From Paenibacillus terricola (GTDB lineage: Bacteria > Bacillota > Bacilli > Paenibacillales > Paenibacillaceae), in NCBI RefSeq assembly GCF_014779765.1, contig NZ_JACXZA010000001.1, forward strand, positions 124,001-188,000: a stretch of DNA of 64,000 nt. Direction: 5' to 3'. A program made the translations under genes and the position numbers. Shown here piece after piece: positions 42,281 to 51,036 of this stretch (the stretch's first letter is position 1; each line of letters starts with the position of its first letter). Under the pieces are notes generated by a model, which was given only the letters and a program-made list of their open reading frames with translations, did not search any database and was not told the DNA's origin.

Positions 42281-43180
42281 TCATGATTTGGCTTCGCCAA
42301 TAGCTCGTCCGATCCACTGCTCGTATACTTTCGCAACGGCTGACAGATCAAGCTGGCCATGACCGGCTGTGTCGCCGACTTGGTACAGGCTCTTGGCTGC
42401 TTCAAGCAGAGGCGTTGGAACACCAAGCTTATCGGACAGAACCGACGACAGCCGCAAGTCCTTGAGCATTAGCTCAAGCGCGAACTGCACGCTGTAGTCT
42501 TGATCGAGCAGCTTGCTGCCCTTCAGCTCAGCTGCTTTGCTCGCAGCACCGCCAGACTGGATGAGCTCAAGGAAGGAGCCGCCGTCAATGCCGCCTTTGG
42601 CAGCAATGGCGAAGCCCTCCATCAGCGCTGCGGTATTAATGCCGACGACTGTATTGTGGGCCAGCTTCGCAACGGCACCGCTGCCGCTTGGTCCCATCGG
42701 AATGACCTTCCGTCCCATTGCGAGCAGGACAGGTTCCACGGCAAGCGCCGCCTTGGCGCTGCCTCCGACCATGAATACAAGCATGCCAGCTTCGGCTGCA
42801 GGCTTGCTGCCCGTGACCGGAGCATCGAGGAAGACAGCTCCACGGTCAGCCGCATCTGCTGCTAGACGACGTGCCAGATCGGGTGAAATCGTGCTGCTGT
42901 CGACGATTACCGTACCTTCGGATACGGCGGAGAAAATGCCTGTCTCGCCATCATAAACGTCGCGGATCGAATCGTCGTTGCTGACCATCGTAATGACGAT
43001 CGAACGACCGCGGGCAGCTTCAGCCGGGGTTGCAGCAATCGCTGCACCAAGCTCGCGAAGCTGCTCCGCCTTAGCGGCGGTGCGGTTATAGACGGTCACT
43101 TCGAAGCCTTTGCTCAGCAGGTTGGCTGCCATAGCGTAGCCCATCGTGCCAAGGCCGATAAAACCAATGGATGTTGTCAT
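42281..43180 (-). CDS. NAD(P)-dependent oxidoreductase, 3-hydroxyisobutyrate dehydrogenase family
   Basis: The 299-residue beta-hydroxyacid dehydrogenase begins with the dinucleotide-binding MTTSIGFIGLGTMGYAMAANLL. The substrate-site motif is FLDAPVTGSKPAAEAGMLVFMVGG, and the catalytic lysine lies in GAVAKLAHNTVVGINTAALMEGF. It likely oxidises a 3-hydroxy acid or reduces a semialdehyde (3-hydroxyisobutyrate, tartronate semialdehyde or succinic semialdehyde/glyoxylate types); the substrate cannot be chosen. The ATG at 43180 is preceded by AAGCAGGTG. It is divergent from pgi. Confidence 0.9.
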   Translation of the reverse strand: MTTSIGFIGLGTMGYAMAANLLSKGFEVTVYNRTAAKAEQLRELGAAIAATPAEAARGRSIVITMVSNDDSIRDVYDGETGIFSAVSEGTVIVDSSTISPDLARRLAADAADRGAVFLDAPVTGSKPAAEAGMLVFMVGGSAKAALAVEPVLLAMGRKVIPMGPSGSGAVAKLAHNTVVGINTAALMEGFAIAAKGGIDGGSFLELIQSGGAASKAAELKGSKLLDQDYSVQFALELMLKDLRLSSVLSDKLGVPTPLLEAAKSLYQVGDTAGHGQLDLSAVAKVYEQWIGRAIGEAKS

Positions 43181-43287
43181 AGCAATAACACCTGCTTTCT
43201 ATAATCGTTTTGCTTGCTTTAAACAATAAATCTTCACCTTGTATTGTAACATAATCCTCAAATCATGATTTTAGGGAGGCAATACTG

Positions 43288-44637
43288 ATGAGTAAAACAG
43301 TTCAATTTGATTACAGCAAAGCATTGACGTTCGTCGGCCAGCACGAGGTTGATTACCTGACAAGCCAAGTGAAACTGGCGCATGAGCAGCTTCATAACGG
43401 TACGGGCGCAGGTTCCGACTACCTTGGTTGGATCGACCTTCCTACGGCATATGACAAAGAAGAATTCGCACGCATCAAACAAGCGGCTTCGAAGATTCAA
43501 TCCGATTCCGAAGTACTGATCGTTATCGGTATCGGCGGTTCGTACCTCGGCGCTCGCGCAGCGATCGAAATGCTGTCGAACTCGTTCTACAACGTTCAGA
43601 CGGACGCTAACCGCAAAACGCCGCAAATTTTCTTCGCAGGCAACAACATCAGCTCGACTTATGTAACGCACCTTCTGCAGCTGCTTGAAGGCCGTAACTG
43701 GTCGATCAACGTCATCTCCAAATCGGGTACGACGACGGAGCCGGCAATCGCTTTCCGTATCTTCAAAGACGCACTCGAGAAGAAATACGGCAAAGAAGAA
43801 GCTCGCACACGCATCTATGCTACGACGGACAAAGCAAAAGGCGCACTGAAGACGCTGGCAACGGCTGAAGGCTACGAGTCGTTCATCATTCCAGACGACG
43901 TGGGCGGACGCTATTCCGTGCTGACGGCTGTAGGCCTCCTGCCAATCGCAGTTGCTGGCATCGACGTTGATGCGATGATGAAAGGCGCAGCTGATGCATC
44001 CGCTGAATACAGCAACCCGAACCTGGCTGAGAACGAAGCTTATCAATACGCAGCTGTTCGTAACGCCCTGTATCGCAAAGGCAAAGCAACGGAAATTCTC
44101 GTGAACTACGAGCCATCGCTTCACTTCGTATCGGAATGGTGGAAACAGCTGTTCGGCGAGAGCGAAGGCAAAGACTACAAAGGCATCTATCCAGCATCTG
44201 TTGACTTCTCGACAGACCTGCATTCGATGGGCCAATTCATCCAAGAGGGCAACCGCAACATCTTCGAGACGGTTATCCAAGTGAAGGAAGTCGCGGAGCA
44301 CATTACGATTCAGCGCGATGCAGAAGACCTTGACGGTCTGAACTTCCTCGAAGGCAAAACGCTTGATTTCGTTAACAAAAAAGCGTTCGAAGGCACACTG
44401 CTTGCTCACACGGACGGTCAAGTGCCGAACCTGATTGTTAACATCGCCGACATGACGCCATACACGTTCGGCTACCTGGTATACTTCTTCGAGAAAGCTT
44501 GCGGCATCAGCGGCTACCTGCTGGGCGTGAATCCGTTCGACCAACCGGGCGTTGAAGCTTACAAGAAGAACATGTTCGCACTGCTCGGCAAGCCTGGCTA
44601 CGAGAAAGAAAAAGCGGAGCTGGAAGCTCGTCTGTAA
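43288..44637 (+). CDS. pgi: Glucose-6-phosphate isomerase
   Basis: The 449-residue enzyme interconverts glucose-6-phosphate and fructose-6-phosphate, the Gram-positive length class. The SIS fold shows [19 protein letters not shown] (residues about 73-91), [19 protein letters not shown] and [22 protein letters not shown]. The C-terminal [25 protein letters not shown] carries the catalytic lysine/His environment. ATG 43288 follows AGGGAGG. Codon bias is strong, like tkt. Its stop overlaps the next start by one base (TAATG). Confidence 0.97.
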   Translation: MSKTVQFDYSKALTFVGQHEVDYLTSQVKLAHEQLHNGTGAGSDYLGWIDLPTAYDKEEFARIKQAASKIQSDSEVLIVIGIGGSYLGARAAIEMLSNSFYNVQTDANRKTPQIFFAGNNISSTYVTHLLQLLEGRNWSINVISKSGTTTEPAIAFRIFKDALEKKYGKEEARTRIYATTDKAKGALKTLATAEGYESFIIPDDVGGRYSVLTAVGLLPIAVAGIDVDAMMKGAADASAEYSNPNLAENEAYQYAAVRNALYRKGKATEILVNYEPSLHFVSEWWKQLFGESEGKDYKGIYPASVDFSTDLHSMGQFIQEGNRNIFETVIQVKEVAEHITIQRDAEDLDGLNFLEGKTLDFVNKKAFEGTLLAHTDGQVPNLIVNIADMTPYTFGYLVYFFEKACGISGYLLGVNPFDQPGVEAYKKNMFALLGKPGYEKEKAELEARL

Positions 44638-45269
44638 TGCTGCCTAGATATCGAACGCTAAGACGCGAGGGCGACAAGGAAATCGTCATCCGCAAGTCGC
44701 GTTTTATCGGGTATGGCACGCCGGTCGCCTCCGAGGAGGAGGCGATCGCCTTCATTGAACGGATCAAGAAGCTTCATCGGCAGGCGACGCACAACTGCTC
44801 GGCCTATGTGATTGGCGAACGCGACGAGATTCAGAAGGCATCGGATGACGGTGAGCCTAGCGGCACTGCAGGTAAGCCCATTCTCGAGGTCATCAAGAAT
44901 CAGGGTCTCAAAAATGTAGCCATCGTCGTCACCCGCTATTTCGGCGGCATTCTGCTCGGCGCTGGCGGCCTCATTCGTGCCTATGCAGATGGCGCTGTTG
45001 CTGCCACAGAGGCAGGCGAAGCGATTGAATATGTGCTTCACCGCGAAGTAATCGTTGACGTTGATTACACGTGGTACGGGAAGCTGGAGAATGAGTTCCG
45101 CGGCCGCGAGCTGCGCGTTGAGGGAACTGATTTTACCGATCGCGTGACCGTGACCTGCCTGCCAGTTGATGATGAAGCCGATTCGTTCATCGCATGGGTG
45201 ACGGATCTGACGCAAGGGCAGGCCGTCATCATGAAAGGCGAGGCAGTCTACCGAATCGACGGCGAATAA
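44637..45269 (+). CDS. yvyE: YigZ/IMPACT family protein
   Basis: The 210-residue protein has the UPF0029 (Impact N) domain: KSRFIGYGTPVASEEEAIAFIERIKKLH, ATHNCSAYVIGE, ASDDGEPSGTAGKPILEVI and VVTRYFGGILLGAGGLIRAY. A C-terminal ferredoxin-like DUF1949 domain follows. Family members are linked to translation control and bind nucleic acid; the exact bacterial role is unclear. The start codon overlaps the pgi stop (TAATG), so it is co-translated. A terminator follows. Confidence 0.9.
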   Translation: MLPRYRTLRREGDKEIVIRKSRFIGYGTPVASEEEAIAFIERIKKLHRQATHNCSAYVIGERDEIQKASDDGEPSGTAGKPILEVIKNQGLKNVAIVVTRYFGGILLGAGGLIRAYADGAVAATEAGEAIEYVLHREVIVDVDYTWYGKLENEFRGRELRVEGTDFTDRVTVTCLPVDDEADSFIAWVTDLTQGQAVIMKGEAVYRIDGE

Positions 45270-45293
45270 CGATAAGCAAGTAACAGGGTGCGG

Positions 45294-45341
45294 AAGAGCC
45301 GTTCCATTTTCGATAACAATCGGATGGAGCGGCTCTTTTTC
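45294..45341 (+). terminator. Intrinsic terminator after yvyE
   Basis: AAGAGCCGTTCCAT (45294-45307) pairs with ATGGAGCGGCTCTT (45324-45337), one mismatch, followed by TTTCT. Confidence 0.87.
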
Positions 45342-45391
45342 TACATATATGACTATTTCTAATGTAACGTATCAATTTTCTACATAAAGCA

Positions 45392-45421
45392 TTGACGGGG
45401 TGCCTTTACGTCTGCTAAATT
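45392..45421 (+). promoter_or_regulatory. Predicted sigma-A promoter of the sulfate operon
   Basis: TTGACG (45392-45397) and TAAATT (45416-45421) are separated by 18 bp and lie about 100 bp before the cysT start. Confidence 0.55.
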
Positions 45422-45424
45422 AAG

Positions 45425-45449
45425 AATACCAAGTACTTTAATAGGAATT
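45425..45449. promoter_or_regulatory. CymR-like operator upstream of sulfate operon
   Basis: AATACC (45425-45430) and GGAATT (45444-45449) flank AAGTACTTTAATA as an imperfect dyad just downstream of the predicted -10. It resembles Rrf2/CymR boxes of Firmicute sulfur-assimilation genes. The match is from memory of the motif and not a scored search. Confidence 0.42.
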
Positions 45450-45518
45450 GTATATCAAGCAAGGCAAGCTACGTTGTCCTACGGCTCGAGCCGATGGTTT
45501 GGAGGTCTGTCCACTGAT

Positions 45519-46334
45519 ATGAATTTAAAGTTCCGCAGCCGATGGTGGAGCTTCGGTTTCCGAAGTACAGTTATGCTCTACTTCATCATGTTAATCGTGA
45601 TCCCGATTATTGGCATTTACACGCAATCATTCTCGCTGGGATGGACACCATTCTACGAAAGCATATCCGATCCACTTGCATGGAAGGCTGTGCTGTTAAC
45701 CGTCAAGCTGGCTATTATAGCAGCGATCATCAATATTCTTATAGGCACAATGATTGGCTGGACGTTGAACCGTTACAAGTTCGCTGGACGCCGGCTGCTT
45801 AACAGCCTTGTCGATCTGCCGTTCGCATTGCCGACCGCAGTAGGCGGATTAATGATTCTGCTGCTGCTTGGACCGAACAGTGTGGTTGGATCGCTTGCTG
45901 AGAAGCTAGGCTTCGAGATTGTGTTCCATGAGCCTGCAATCGTTGTTGCAATGGTATTCGTTACGTTCCCGTTCGTCATCCGTGCCGTACAGCCGCTTCT
46001 AGAGGAGCTGGACAAATCGGAGGAAGAAGCAGCTTACACGATGGGCGCGACGAAAGCTAAGACGTTTATTCGAATTATCTTTCCATCTTTATTGCCAGGC
46101 GTATTGAGCGGCGGCATGCTTGCATTCTCTCGTGCGCTCGCTGAGTTTGGCGCAGTCGTACTGGTAGCTGGCAACATCCCGGGTAAGACGCTCATCGCTT
46201 CCGTTTATATTTATGGTGAAATCGAGAGCGACAACTCGCAAGGAGCAGCGGCGGTTTCCATTTTGTTGTTAACCTTCTCCTTCCTCATTCTGTGGATCGT
46301 TAGCAGAGTTCAAGCGAGGAGGAGCGCCAAATGA
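45519..46334 (+). CDS. cysT: Sulfate ABC transporter permease CysT
   Basis: This 271-residue permease has six TM segments and the typical opening (MLYFIMLIVIPIIGIYTQSFSLGWTPFYESI). The EAA loop is EELDKSEEEAAYTMGATKAKTFIRIIFPSLLPGVLSG. It forms the membrane channel of the sulfate/thiosulfate importer with CysW. ATG 45519 is favoured by alignment to the family start; GGAGG is 13 nt upstream. A TTG at 45474 is an alternative that would add 15 residues. It heads the four-gene operon cysT-cysW-cysA-sbp. Confidence 0.93.
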   Translation: MNLKFRSRWWSFGFRSTVMLYFIMLIVIPIIGIYTQSFSLGWTPFYESISDPLAWKAVLLTVKLAIIAAIINILIGTMIGWTLNRYKFAGRRLLNSLVDLPFALPTAVGGLMILLLLGPNSVVGSLAEKLGFEIVFHEPAIVVAMVFVTFPFVIRAVQPLLEELDKSEEEAAYTMGATKAKTFIRIIFPSLLPGVLSGGMLAFSRALAEFGAVVLVAGNIPGKTLIASVYIYGEIESDNSQGAAAVSILLLTFSFLILWIVSRVQARRSAK

Positions 46335-47128
46335 AGAAATTATGGATTCCGATCACTTATATCATTTTTATTATTCTTATAATTATACCGTTAATTCGTA
46401 TCTTTACCGGCGCTATGGGGGATGGCTGGGGCGGCTTCTCCGATGCGCTGAGCCGACCTGAAGCGCTGCATGCGCTTATGATGACCGGACTTATCACGAT
46501 CGTTGTCACGATCATCAACACGTTGTTCGGGGTTATGCTGTCGCTCTATCTCGTCCGGGCAGAATGGATGCCGGGCAAGCTGAAGCAGCTGCTTAACAGC
46601 ATTCTGGATCTGCCGTTTGCCGTATCGCCAATCATTGGCGGTCTTATGATCGTCCTGCTGCTTGGACCAAACACGGCATTGGGCTCGTTGCTTAATGATG
46701 CGGGCATCAGCATTGTTTACGCATTCCCAGGGATGGTTATCGCCACTTTATTCGTGACGTTCCCGATGATGGTTCGCGAGATCATGCCGGTGCTTCAGGA
46801 GATTGGCAGTTCCCAGGAGGAAGCGGCCTCGACGCTAGGAGCGTACTCGTGGTACACGTTCTGGAAGGTCACTTGGCCGGCCATTCGCTGGGGCGTCATC
46901 TACGGTGTTGTTCTGACGGTCGCACGATGTTTCGGTGAATTCGGGGCAGTGCTGGTCGTTTCAGGCAATATTATTAATAAGACTCAGACGGCGACAACGC
47001 TCGTCTATCAGGACGTTGAGAACTTTAATGTAACAGCAGCCAACGGCGTTGCACTCGTATTGGCAGCTTTCTCCGTCGGATTGCTTTTGCTCATGGAATG
47101 GGCGAAGAAACGAAAGGAAGTGCATTAG
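46331..47128 (+). CDS. cysW: Sulfate ABC transporter permease CysW
   Basis: The 265-residue second permease starts in a four-base ATGA overlap with cysT. Six hydrophobic segments and the EAA loop EIGSSQEEAASTLGAYSWYTFWKVTWPAIRWG are visible. SILDLPFAVSPIIGGLMIVLLLGPN parallels the matching part of CysT. Downstream cysA begins after 3 nt, so the complex is made from one transcript. Confidence 0.94.
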   Translation: MKKLWIPITYIIFIILIIIPLIRIFTGAMGDGWGGFSDALSRPEALHALMMTGLITIVVTIINTLFGVMLSLYLVRAEWMPGKLKQLLNSILDLPFAVSPIIGGLMIVLLLGPNTALGSLLNDAGISIVYAFPGMVIATLFVTFPMMVREIMPVLQEIGSSQEEAASTLGAYSWYTFWKVTWPAIRWGVIYGVVLTVARCFGEFGAVLVVSGNIINKTQTATTLVYQDVENFNVTAANGVALVLAAFSVGLLLLMEWAKKRKEVH

Positions 47129-47131
47129 ACG

Positions 47132-48196
47132 ATGCATATCGAGGTGCGGAATTTAAATAAGCAGTTTGGCGATTTTCACGCAGTACGCGATGTCAGCTTT
47201 ACGATTGAGAAAGGCCATCTGATCGGTCTTCTTGGTCCAAGCGGCGGCGGTAAAACGTCGATTCTGCGTATGCTCGCAGGCCTGGAAACGCCAACGTCCG
47301 GCGATATCGAGTTTCTCGGACAACGCGTGAACGATCTGCCTCCGCAAGAGCGCGGCATTGGCTTCGTATTCCAGAACTATGCGCTGTTCAAGCATATGAC
47401 AGTGTTCGATAATATCGCGTTTGGACTCAAAATTAAGAAACAGTCCAAAGAGCAAATCAAGAAGCGCGTCATGGAGCTTGTTGAACTGACGGGACTGCTC
47501 GGCTTCGAACATCGTTATCCGCACCAGCTCTCTGGCGGACAACGCCAGCGTGTTGCATTCGCTCGTGCGCTTGCGCCAGAGCCGCAGTTGCTGCTGCTTG
47601 ATGAGCCTTTCGCTGCAATTGACGCGAAGATTCGTTCGGAGCTGCGCGCTTGGCTCAAAGACCTGATTGAGCGCGTAGGCATTACGTCGATCTTCGTTAC
47701 GCATGATCAAGAGGAAGCCATTGAGGTTGCCGACGAGATCATGATTATTAACAAGGGCCGCCTGGAGCAGAAGGGCACGCCTTGGGATATTTATAAAAGT
47801 CCAGAGACGCCATTCGTGGCCGGATTCATTGGTGAATCGACGATTATCGAGAACATCGGTTCGATCCGCGGCTTCGAGGAAGCTGCGGCTTGGCACGGCA
47901 CGAAGGCGCTTATCCGTCCGGAATATATCGAGATCGGCAAGCCAGGCGAGATTGGCCTTGCATCCGCTGCGATGGAGGGTCGCGTGAAGCAGCTGCATTT
48001 CCGCGGCAGCGAGTGGATGGTTGAGATCGAGGCAGGCAATGCGAAGTTGATTACGTACCGTTCGTTGGAGAAGGAAGTGCTTCATCCAGGCGACGCGCTA
48101 AGCGTACTCGTTCATCGCGCGTATATGTTCAACGACAATGACAGCTGGATTATGGAGAACAAGCTGAAAGAAGATCCGATGCCGATTTTCATCTAA
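47132..48196 (+). CDS. cysA: Sulfate ABC transporter ATP-binding protein CysA
   Basis: This 354-residue ATPase has Walker A GPSGGGKTS (residues about 34-42), Q-loop FVFQNYALFKHMTVFDNIAFGL, signature LSGGQRQRVAFARALA and Walker B LLLLDEPFAAID, with the switch histidine in FVTHDQEEA. The C-terminal 110 residues form a TOBE-type regulatory domain. It energises the CysTW channel. ATG 47132 lies 3 nt after cysW. Confidence 0.95.
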   Translation: MHIEVRNLNKQFGDFHAVRDVSFTIEKGHLIGLLGPSGGGKTSILRMLAGLETPTSGDIEFLGQRVNDLPPQERGIGFVFQNYALFKHMTVFDNIAFGLKIKKQSKEQIKKRVMELVELTGLLGFEHRYPHQLSGGQRQRVAFARALAPEPQLLLLDEPFAAIDAKIRSELRAWLKDLIERVGITSIFVTHDQEEAIEVADEIMIINKGRLEQKGTPWDIYKSPETPFVAGFIGESTIIENIGSIRGFEEAAAWHGTKALIRPEYIEIGKPGEIGLASAAMEGRVKQLHFRGSEWMVEIEAGNAKLITYRSLEKEVLHPGDALSVLVHRAYMFNDNDSWIMENKLKEDPMPIFI

Positions 48197-48236
48197 TCCG
48201 GCTCGGTTTACTAGAATGCGGTCAGGGGCAATATTC

Positions 48237-49322
48237 ATGTGGAAATGGATAGCTAACAAAGCTGCCCGTCAACGGGTGCAGATCGTATTGACGGGAATCA
48301 GCATACTCCTTCTGCTGACCGCCTGCGGTAGTGGTTCTGAGACGAACACGAACGCAGAAGGGGAGCAGAACGGACAGAATAAAGGCGACATCACGCTCGT
48401 TATCGGTGCTTACTCAGTCGTGAAGGATGCTTTCGGAGAGCTGCTGCCGAAGTTCCAGGAGCAGTGGAAGCAGAAAACAGGACAGAAGATTGTGTTCCAG
48501 GAATCGTATGAAGCGTCGGGTACACAAGCGAGATCGATAATCGGCGGCTTCGATGCGGATGTTGCGGCTCTTGCGATGTCAACCGATATCGAGAAAATCC
48601 AGAAAGCCGGACTTATCAATGATAATTGGGCAGACAACGCGTACAAAGGGATGATTACCGACTCCGTCGTTGTCCTCGGAACGCGTGAGGGCAATCCGCT
48701 TGGCATTAAAGGCTGGGACGATTTGACGAACAAAGGCGTGAAGGTGCTATACCCGAATCCGAAGACGTCAGGCGGCGCACAATGGGATATTAACGCGATC
48801 TATGGCGCGGGTCTCAAGAAGGCGGAACGGGAAACAGGCACCAAAGACGCTGAATATGCGAAGCAGTATTTGAAGAGCATCCATCATAATGTAGAGTCGC
48901 TCGATAAGAGCGGCCGGGCATCGATGGCCGCATTCGAATATGGCGTTGGCGACGTTATTGTAACGTATGAGAACGAGCTTCGCGCACGGATTCGGCAAGG
49001 TGTGCCGTATACGATCGTTATTCCGGATGACACGATTCTGATCGAGAATCCGGCTGCTGTTGTTAATAAGAACGCCAAGAAGCACGGTGTTGAAGAGGCG
49101 GCACAAGCATTCGTCGACTACTTAGTGTCCGAAGAAGCGCAGGAGATCTTCGCAGAATACGGTTTCCGTCCGGTGAATGAGAAGACGGCTGCAAAGGTTA
49201 AGGATCAGTTCGAACAGCCGAAAGGCTTGTTCGATATTGAATACTTGGGCGGCTGGAAAAATGTACGCGATACGCTTTATTCCAAGAAGGGCGTATGGTA
49301 TCAGGTATTGGCGGGAATCTAG
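48237..49322 (+). CDS. sbp: Sulfate-binding lipoprotein
   Basis: The signal sequence ends with the lipobox LLTAC, so the receptor is lipid-anchored outside. The mature protein matches the Sbp/CysP family: ITLVIGAYSVVKDAFGELLPKF, FQESYEASGTQARSIIGGFDADVAALAMS and VLYPNPKTSGGAQWDINAIYG. YENELRARIRQGVPYTIVIPDDTILIENP is also family-typical. Placement last in the operon is less common; sbp usually comes first. ATG 48237 follows AGGGGC by 7 nt; an in-frame ATG 48216 is less well placed. A terminator follows. Confidence 0.94.
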   Translation: MWKWIANKAARQRVQIVLTGISILLLLTACGSGSETNTNAEGEQNGQNKGDITLVIGAYSVVKDAFGELLPKFQEQWKQKTGQKIVFQESYEASGTQARSIIGGFDADVAALAMSTDIEKIQKAGLINDNWADNAYKGMITDSVVVLGTREGNPLGIKGWDDLTNKGVKVLYPNPKTSGGAQWDINAIYGAGLKKAERETGTKDAEYAKQYLKSIHHNVESLDKSGRASMAAFEYGVGDVIVTYENELRARIRQGVPYTIVIPDDTILIENPAAVVNKNAKKHGVEEAAQAFVDYLVSEEAQEIFAEYGFRPVNEKTAAKVKDQFEQPKGLFDIEYLGGWKNVRDTLYSKKGVWYQVLAGI

Positions 49323-49354
49323 GTTTGCATCAGCAATGGGTTATATACAACATA

Positions 49355-49396
49355 AAGCTTCGATGTTCGGCAGGCTGCCGCATCGAAGCTTTTTTG
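49355..49396 (+). terminator. Intrinsic terminator after sulfate operon
   Basis: AAGCTTCGATG (49355-49365) pairs with CATCGAAGCTT (49381-49391), with an inner CGGCAG/CTGCCG stem, and is followed by TTTTTG. Confidence 0.92.
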
Positions 49397-49520
49397 TGTG
49401 CTGTTCACAAAATCGGGGGATAGCCTACTTGTCATTGATCTATTCAACCGGCCAACTGTTTCCATATCTTATAGAAGTCGTTCAATGTGAAACAGCATAC
49501 ACAAGTGGAGGAGAGTAAGC

Positions 49521-50207
49521 GTGACCATAATAGGAACTCAGCTGCGCAATCGATCGAGAAGCCGCAAACGGCAAATGAGGCGGAGCGGCAGTAAAGTGCT
49601 GGCATGCGGACGAGCCAAGGCGCATCGGAGAAAAAGGATGACGAAACACCGGGTTAGACGTTGTGTTCGAATCATCCGTCATTGCAAAACGCTTATTCCA
49701 TTCCAACAGACTGTGGTAGGTGCTGCGGGGGCGGCGGGCGCTATAGGGTCTGCTGGTGCAGCGGGTGCAGCTGGCGCGGCAGGGGTAGCGGGAACTGTGG
49801 GTCCAGTCGGACCAGCAGGTCCGATGGGACTGGTGTGGCCAGCGGGTGCAGCTGGTGCGGCAGGACCACAAGGACCACAAGGTCTACAGGGTCCAGCAGG
49901 CGCTGCCGGTGCAGCGGGACCTCAAGGAGCGGCAGGGCCGCAAGGTCCAGTAGGACCAGCTGGGCCGACAGGCGCAGGAGGAGAACGTGACTACTCCGAG
50001 CTTATTGCTGTATTGACCGACGCGCTTAACTTCGGTCAGACGCTCGTCATCACAACGACAGGGCAGCCGACCGGAGGTGCGATCGGCACTGTCTCTTCGC
50101 TGAGTGACCTACAACTTCAATTCAACACGCAGACCGGTACGACGATGACGATCCCGTATTATTTTATTACCAATGTTGAAGTCATTGGCACGCCTTCGAT
50201 AGAGTGA
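49521..50207 (+). CDS. Collagen-like protein with basic N-terminus and Sm-like C-terminal domain
   Basis: The 228-residue product has an Arg/Lys-rich N-terminus (residues 1-55). About 30 Gly-X-Y triplets (67-156) follow, rich in GAA, GPQ and GPA, and a 70-residue C-terminal beta-rich domain ([21 protein letters not shown] to [11 protein letters not shown]). Bacterial collagen repeats of this kind are typical of spore filaments (BclA-like) and surface proteins, with the C-terminal domain driving trimer formation. One triplet glycine is replaced by Trp at residue 106 (codon TGG, 49836-49838). GTG 49521 follows GGAGGAG. There is no signal peptide, which fits a spore-surface protein assembled in the mother cell. 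Confidence 0.8.
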   Translation: MTIIGTQLRNRSRSRKRQMRRSGSKVLACGRAKAHRRKRMTKHRVRRCVRIIRHCKTLIPFQQTVVGAAGAAGAIGSAGAAGAAGAAGVAGTVGPVGPAGPMGLVWPAGAAGAAGPQGPQGLQGPAGAAGAAGPQGAAGPQGPVGPAGPTGAGGERDYSELIAVLTDALNFGQTLVITTTGQPTGGAIGTVSSLSDLQLQFNTQTGTTMTIPYYFITNVEVIGTPSIE

Positions 50208-50234
50208 GGCTGGGACTGAAAGGAGCGTGCGGTC

Positions 50235-50444
50235 ATGGGGATGACATTATCAGGACAGTTGAGTAATTTGTTGGGCAATGAGGTGACGGTCGTTACGATT
50301 GCTTACGGACAGCTGTCCGTCATCGGCACATTGACGCAGGTGGGCAGCGACTATGCGACGGTATCGTTCGAAGACTCGGGCGTCTTCTACAATCTCAACA
50401 TCCCCTTCGTCAATATCGCATACGTGCACCAGAACCCGATCTAA
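50235..50444 (+). CDS. Small Sm-like/DUF2642-type protein
   Basis: A 69-residue protein made almost wholly of one beta-rich unit: LLGNEVTVVTIAYGQLSVIGTLTQVGSDYATVSFEDSG, with the end LNIPFVNIAYVHQ. It parallels the C-terminal domain of the upstream collagen-like protein and the next small gene. DUF2642-type proteins in Bacillus are spore-associated small barrels. ATG 50235 follows AAAGGAG; the gap to the upstream gene is 27 nt, so it is probably co-transcribed. Confidence 0.7.
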   Translation: MGMTLSGQLSNLLGNEVTVVTIAYGQLSVIGTLTQVGSDYATVSFEDSGVFYNLNIPFVNIAYVHQNPI

Positions 50445-50471
50445 CTAGTACATCAGAAGGGAGGTATTCGG

Positions 50472-50696
50472 ATGGGCATTGAGATTAACAACTTGGCGGC
50501 TCAATCGGGTACGGCTATCTACAAATTACTGCTGGGCCACATTGGGGAGACAGTGATCCTATCCACGGCAGCTGTTGTTGTTACGGGAGTCTTGGAAGCC
50601 ATACAGCAGTCGTATGCGACCATACGGAAGTCTGATGGCGATGCGGAATATGTTGTGCTCGGCTTTGTAGAGTCTGTCATTATTCCAGGAGCTTAG
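50472..50696 (+). CDS. Second small Sm-like protein
   Basis: A 74-residue protein with the same layout as its neighbour: a short helix, then LLGHIGETVILSTAAVVVTGVLEAIQQSYATIRK and the final strand VVLGFVESVII. The shared L-L-G-x(n)-V, G-x-L and SYAT positions suggest duplication. ATG 50472 follows GGGAGG. With the collagen-like gene it makes a three-gene unit of related domains. Confidence 0.68.
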   Translation: MGIEINNLAAQSGTAIYKLLLGHIGETVILSTAAVVVTGVLEAIQQSYATIRKSDGDAEYVVLGFVESVIIPGA

Positions 50697-50766
50697 CAGC
50701 GATTGAGTTCGGTCAATAGCCCAAGGCCCCGACTGAAGGATTATTAAGATTGATAGTAAATAAATA

Positions 50767-50808
50767 TAACTCCCCAGCAAGCAGCGCGGTACATGCTTAT
50801 TGGGGAGT
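50767..50808 (+). terminator. Hairpin after the collagen-like unit
   Basis: AACTCCCCA (50767-50775) pairs with TGGGGAGTT (50800-50808), with an inner AAGCA/TGCTT stem. The following CGTCTTTATTC is only moderately T-rich. The remaining stretch to 51036 holds no gene. Confidence 0.55.
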
Positions 50809-51036
50809 TCGTCTTTATTCCATAAGTGTGGACAAGTCTGTGCATTCGCCTGCGCGAAGGATTTGGTTTGGCAGAGCAGCAGCATTGAGAAATGTAGAGC
50901 TTAACATCATATTGAATAACATAACCGTACATTATAGTTTCTTTCTATAAAAAGATAGATAGCATATATTGGCTTCCTCTGGTAACGGATGTTAATTTGG
51001 ATATACAGCAGCAAATGAGAAGGGGAGTGAATCATC

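Noticed and set aside
43258-44544. Long minus-strand open frame opposite pgi
   Set aside because: Same cause as at tkt: biased codons of a highly expressed gene leave the opposite strand open.
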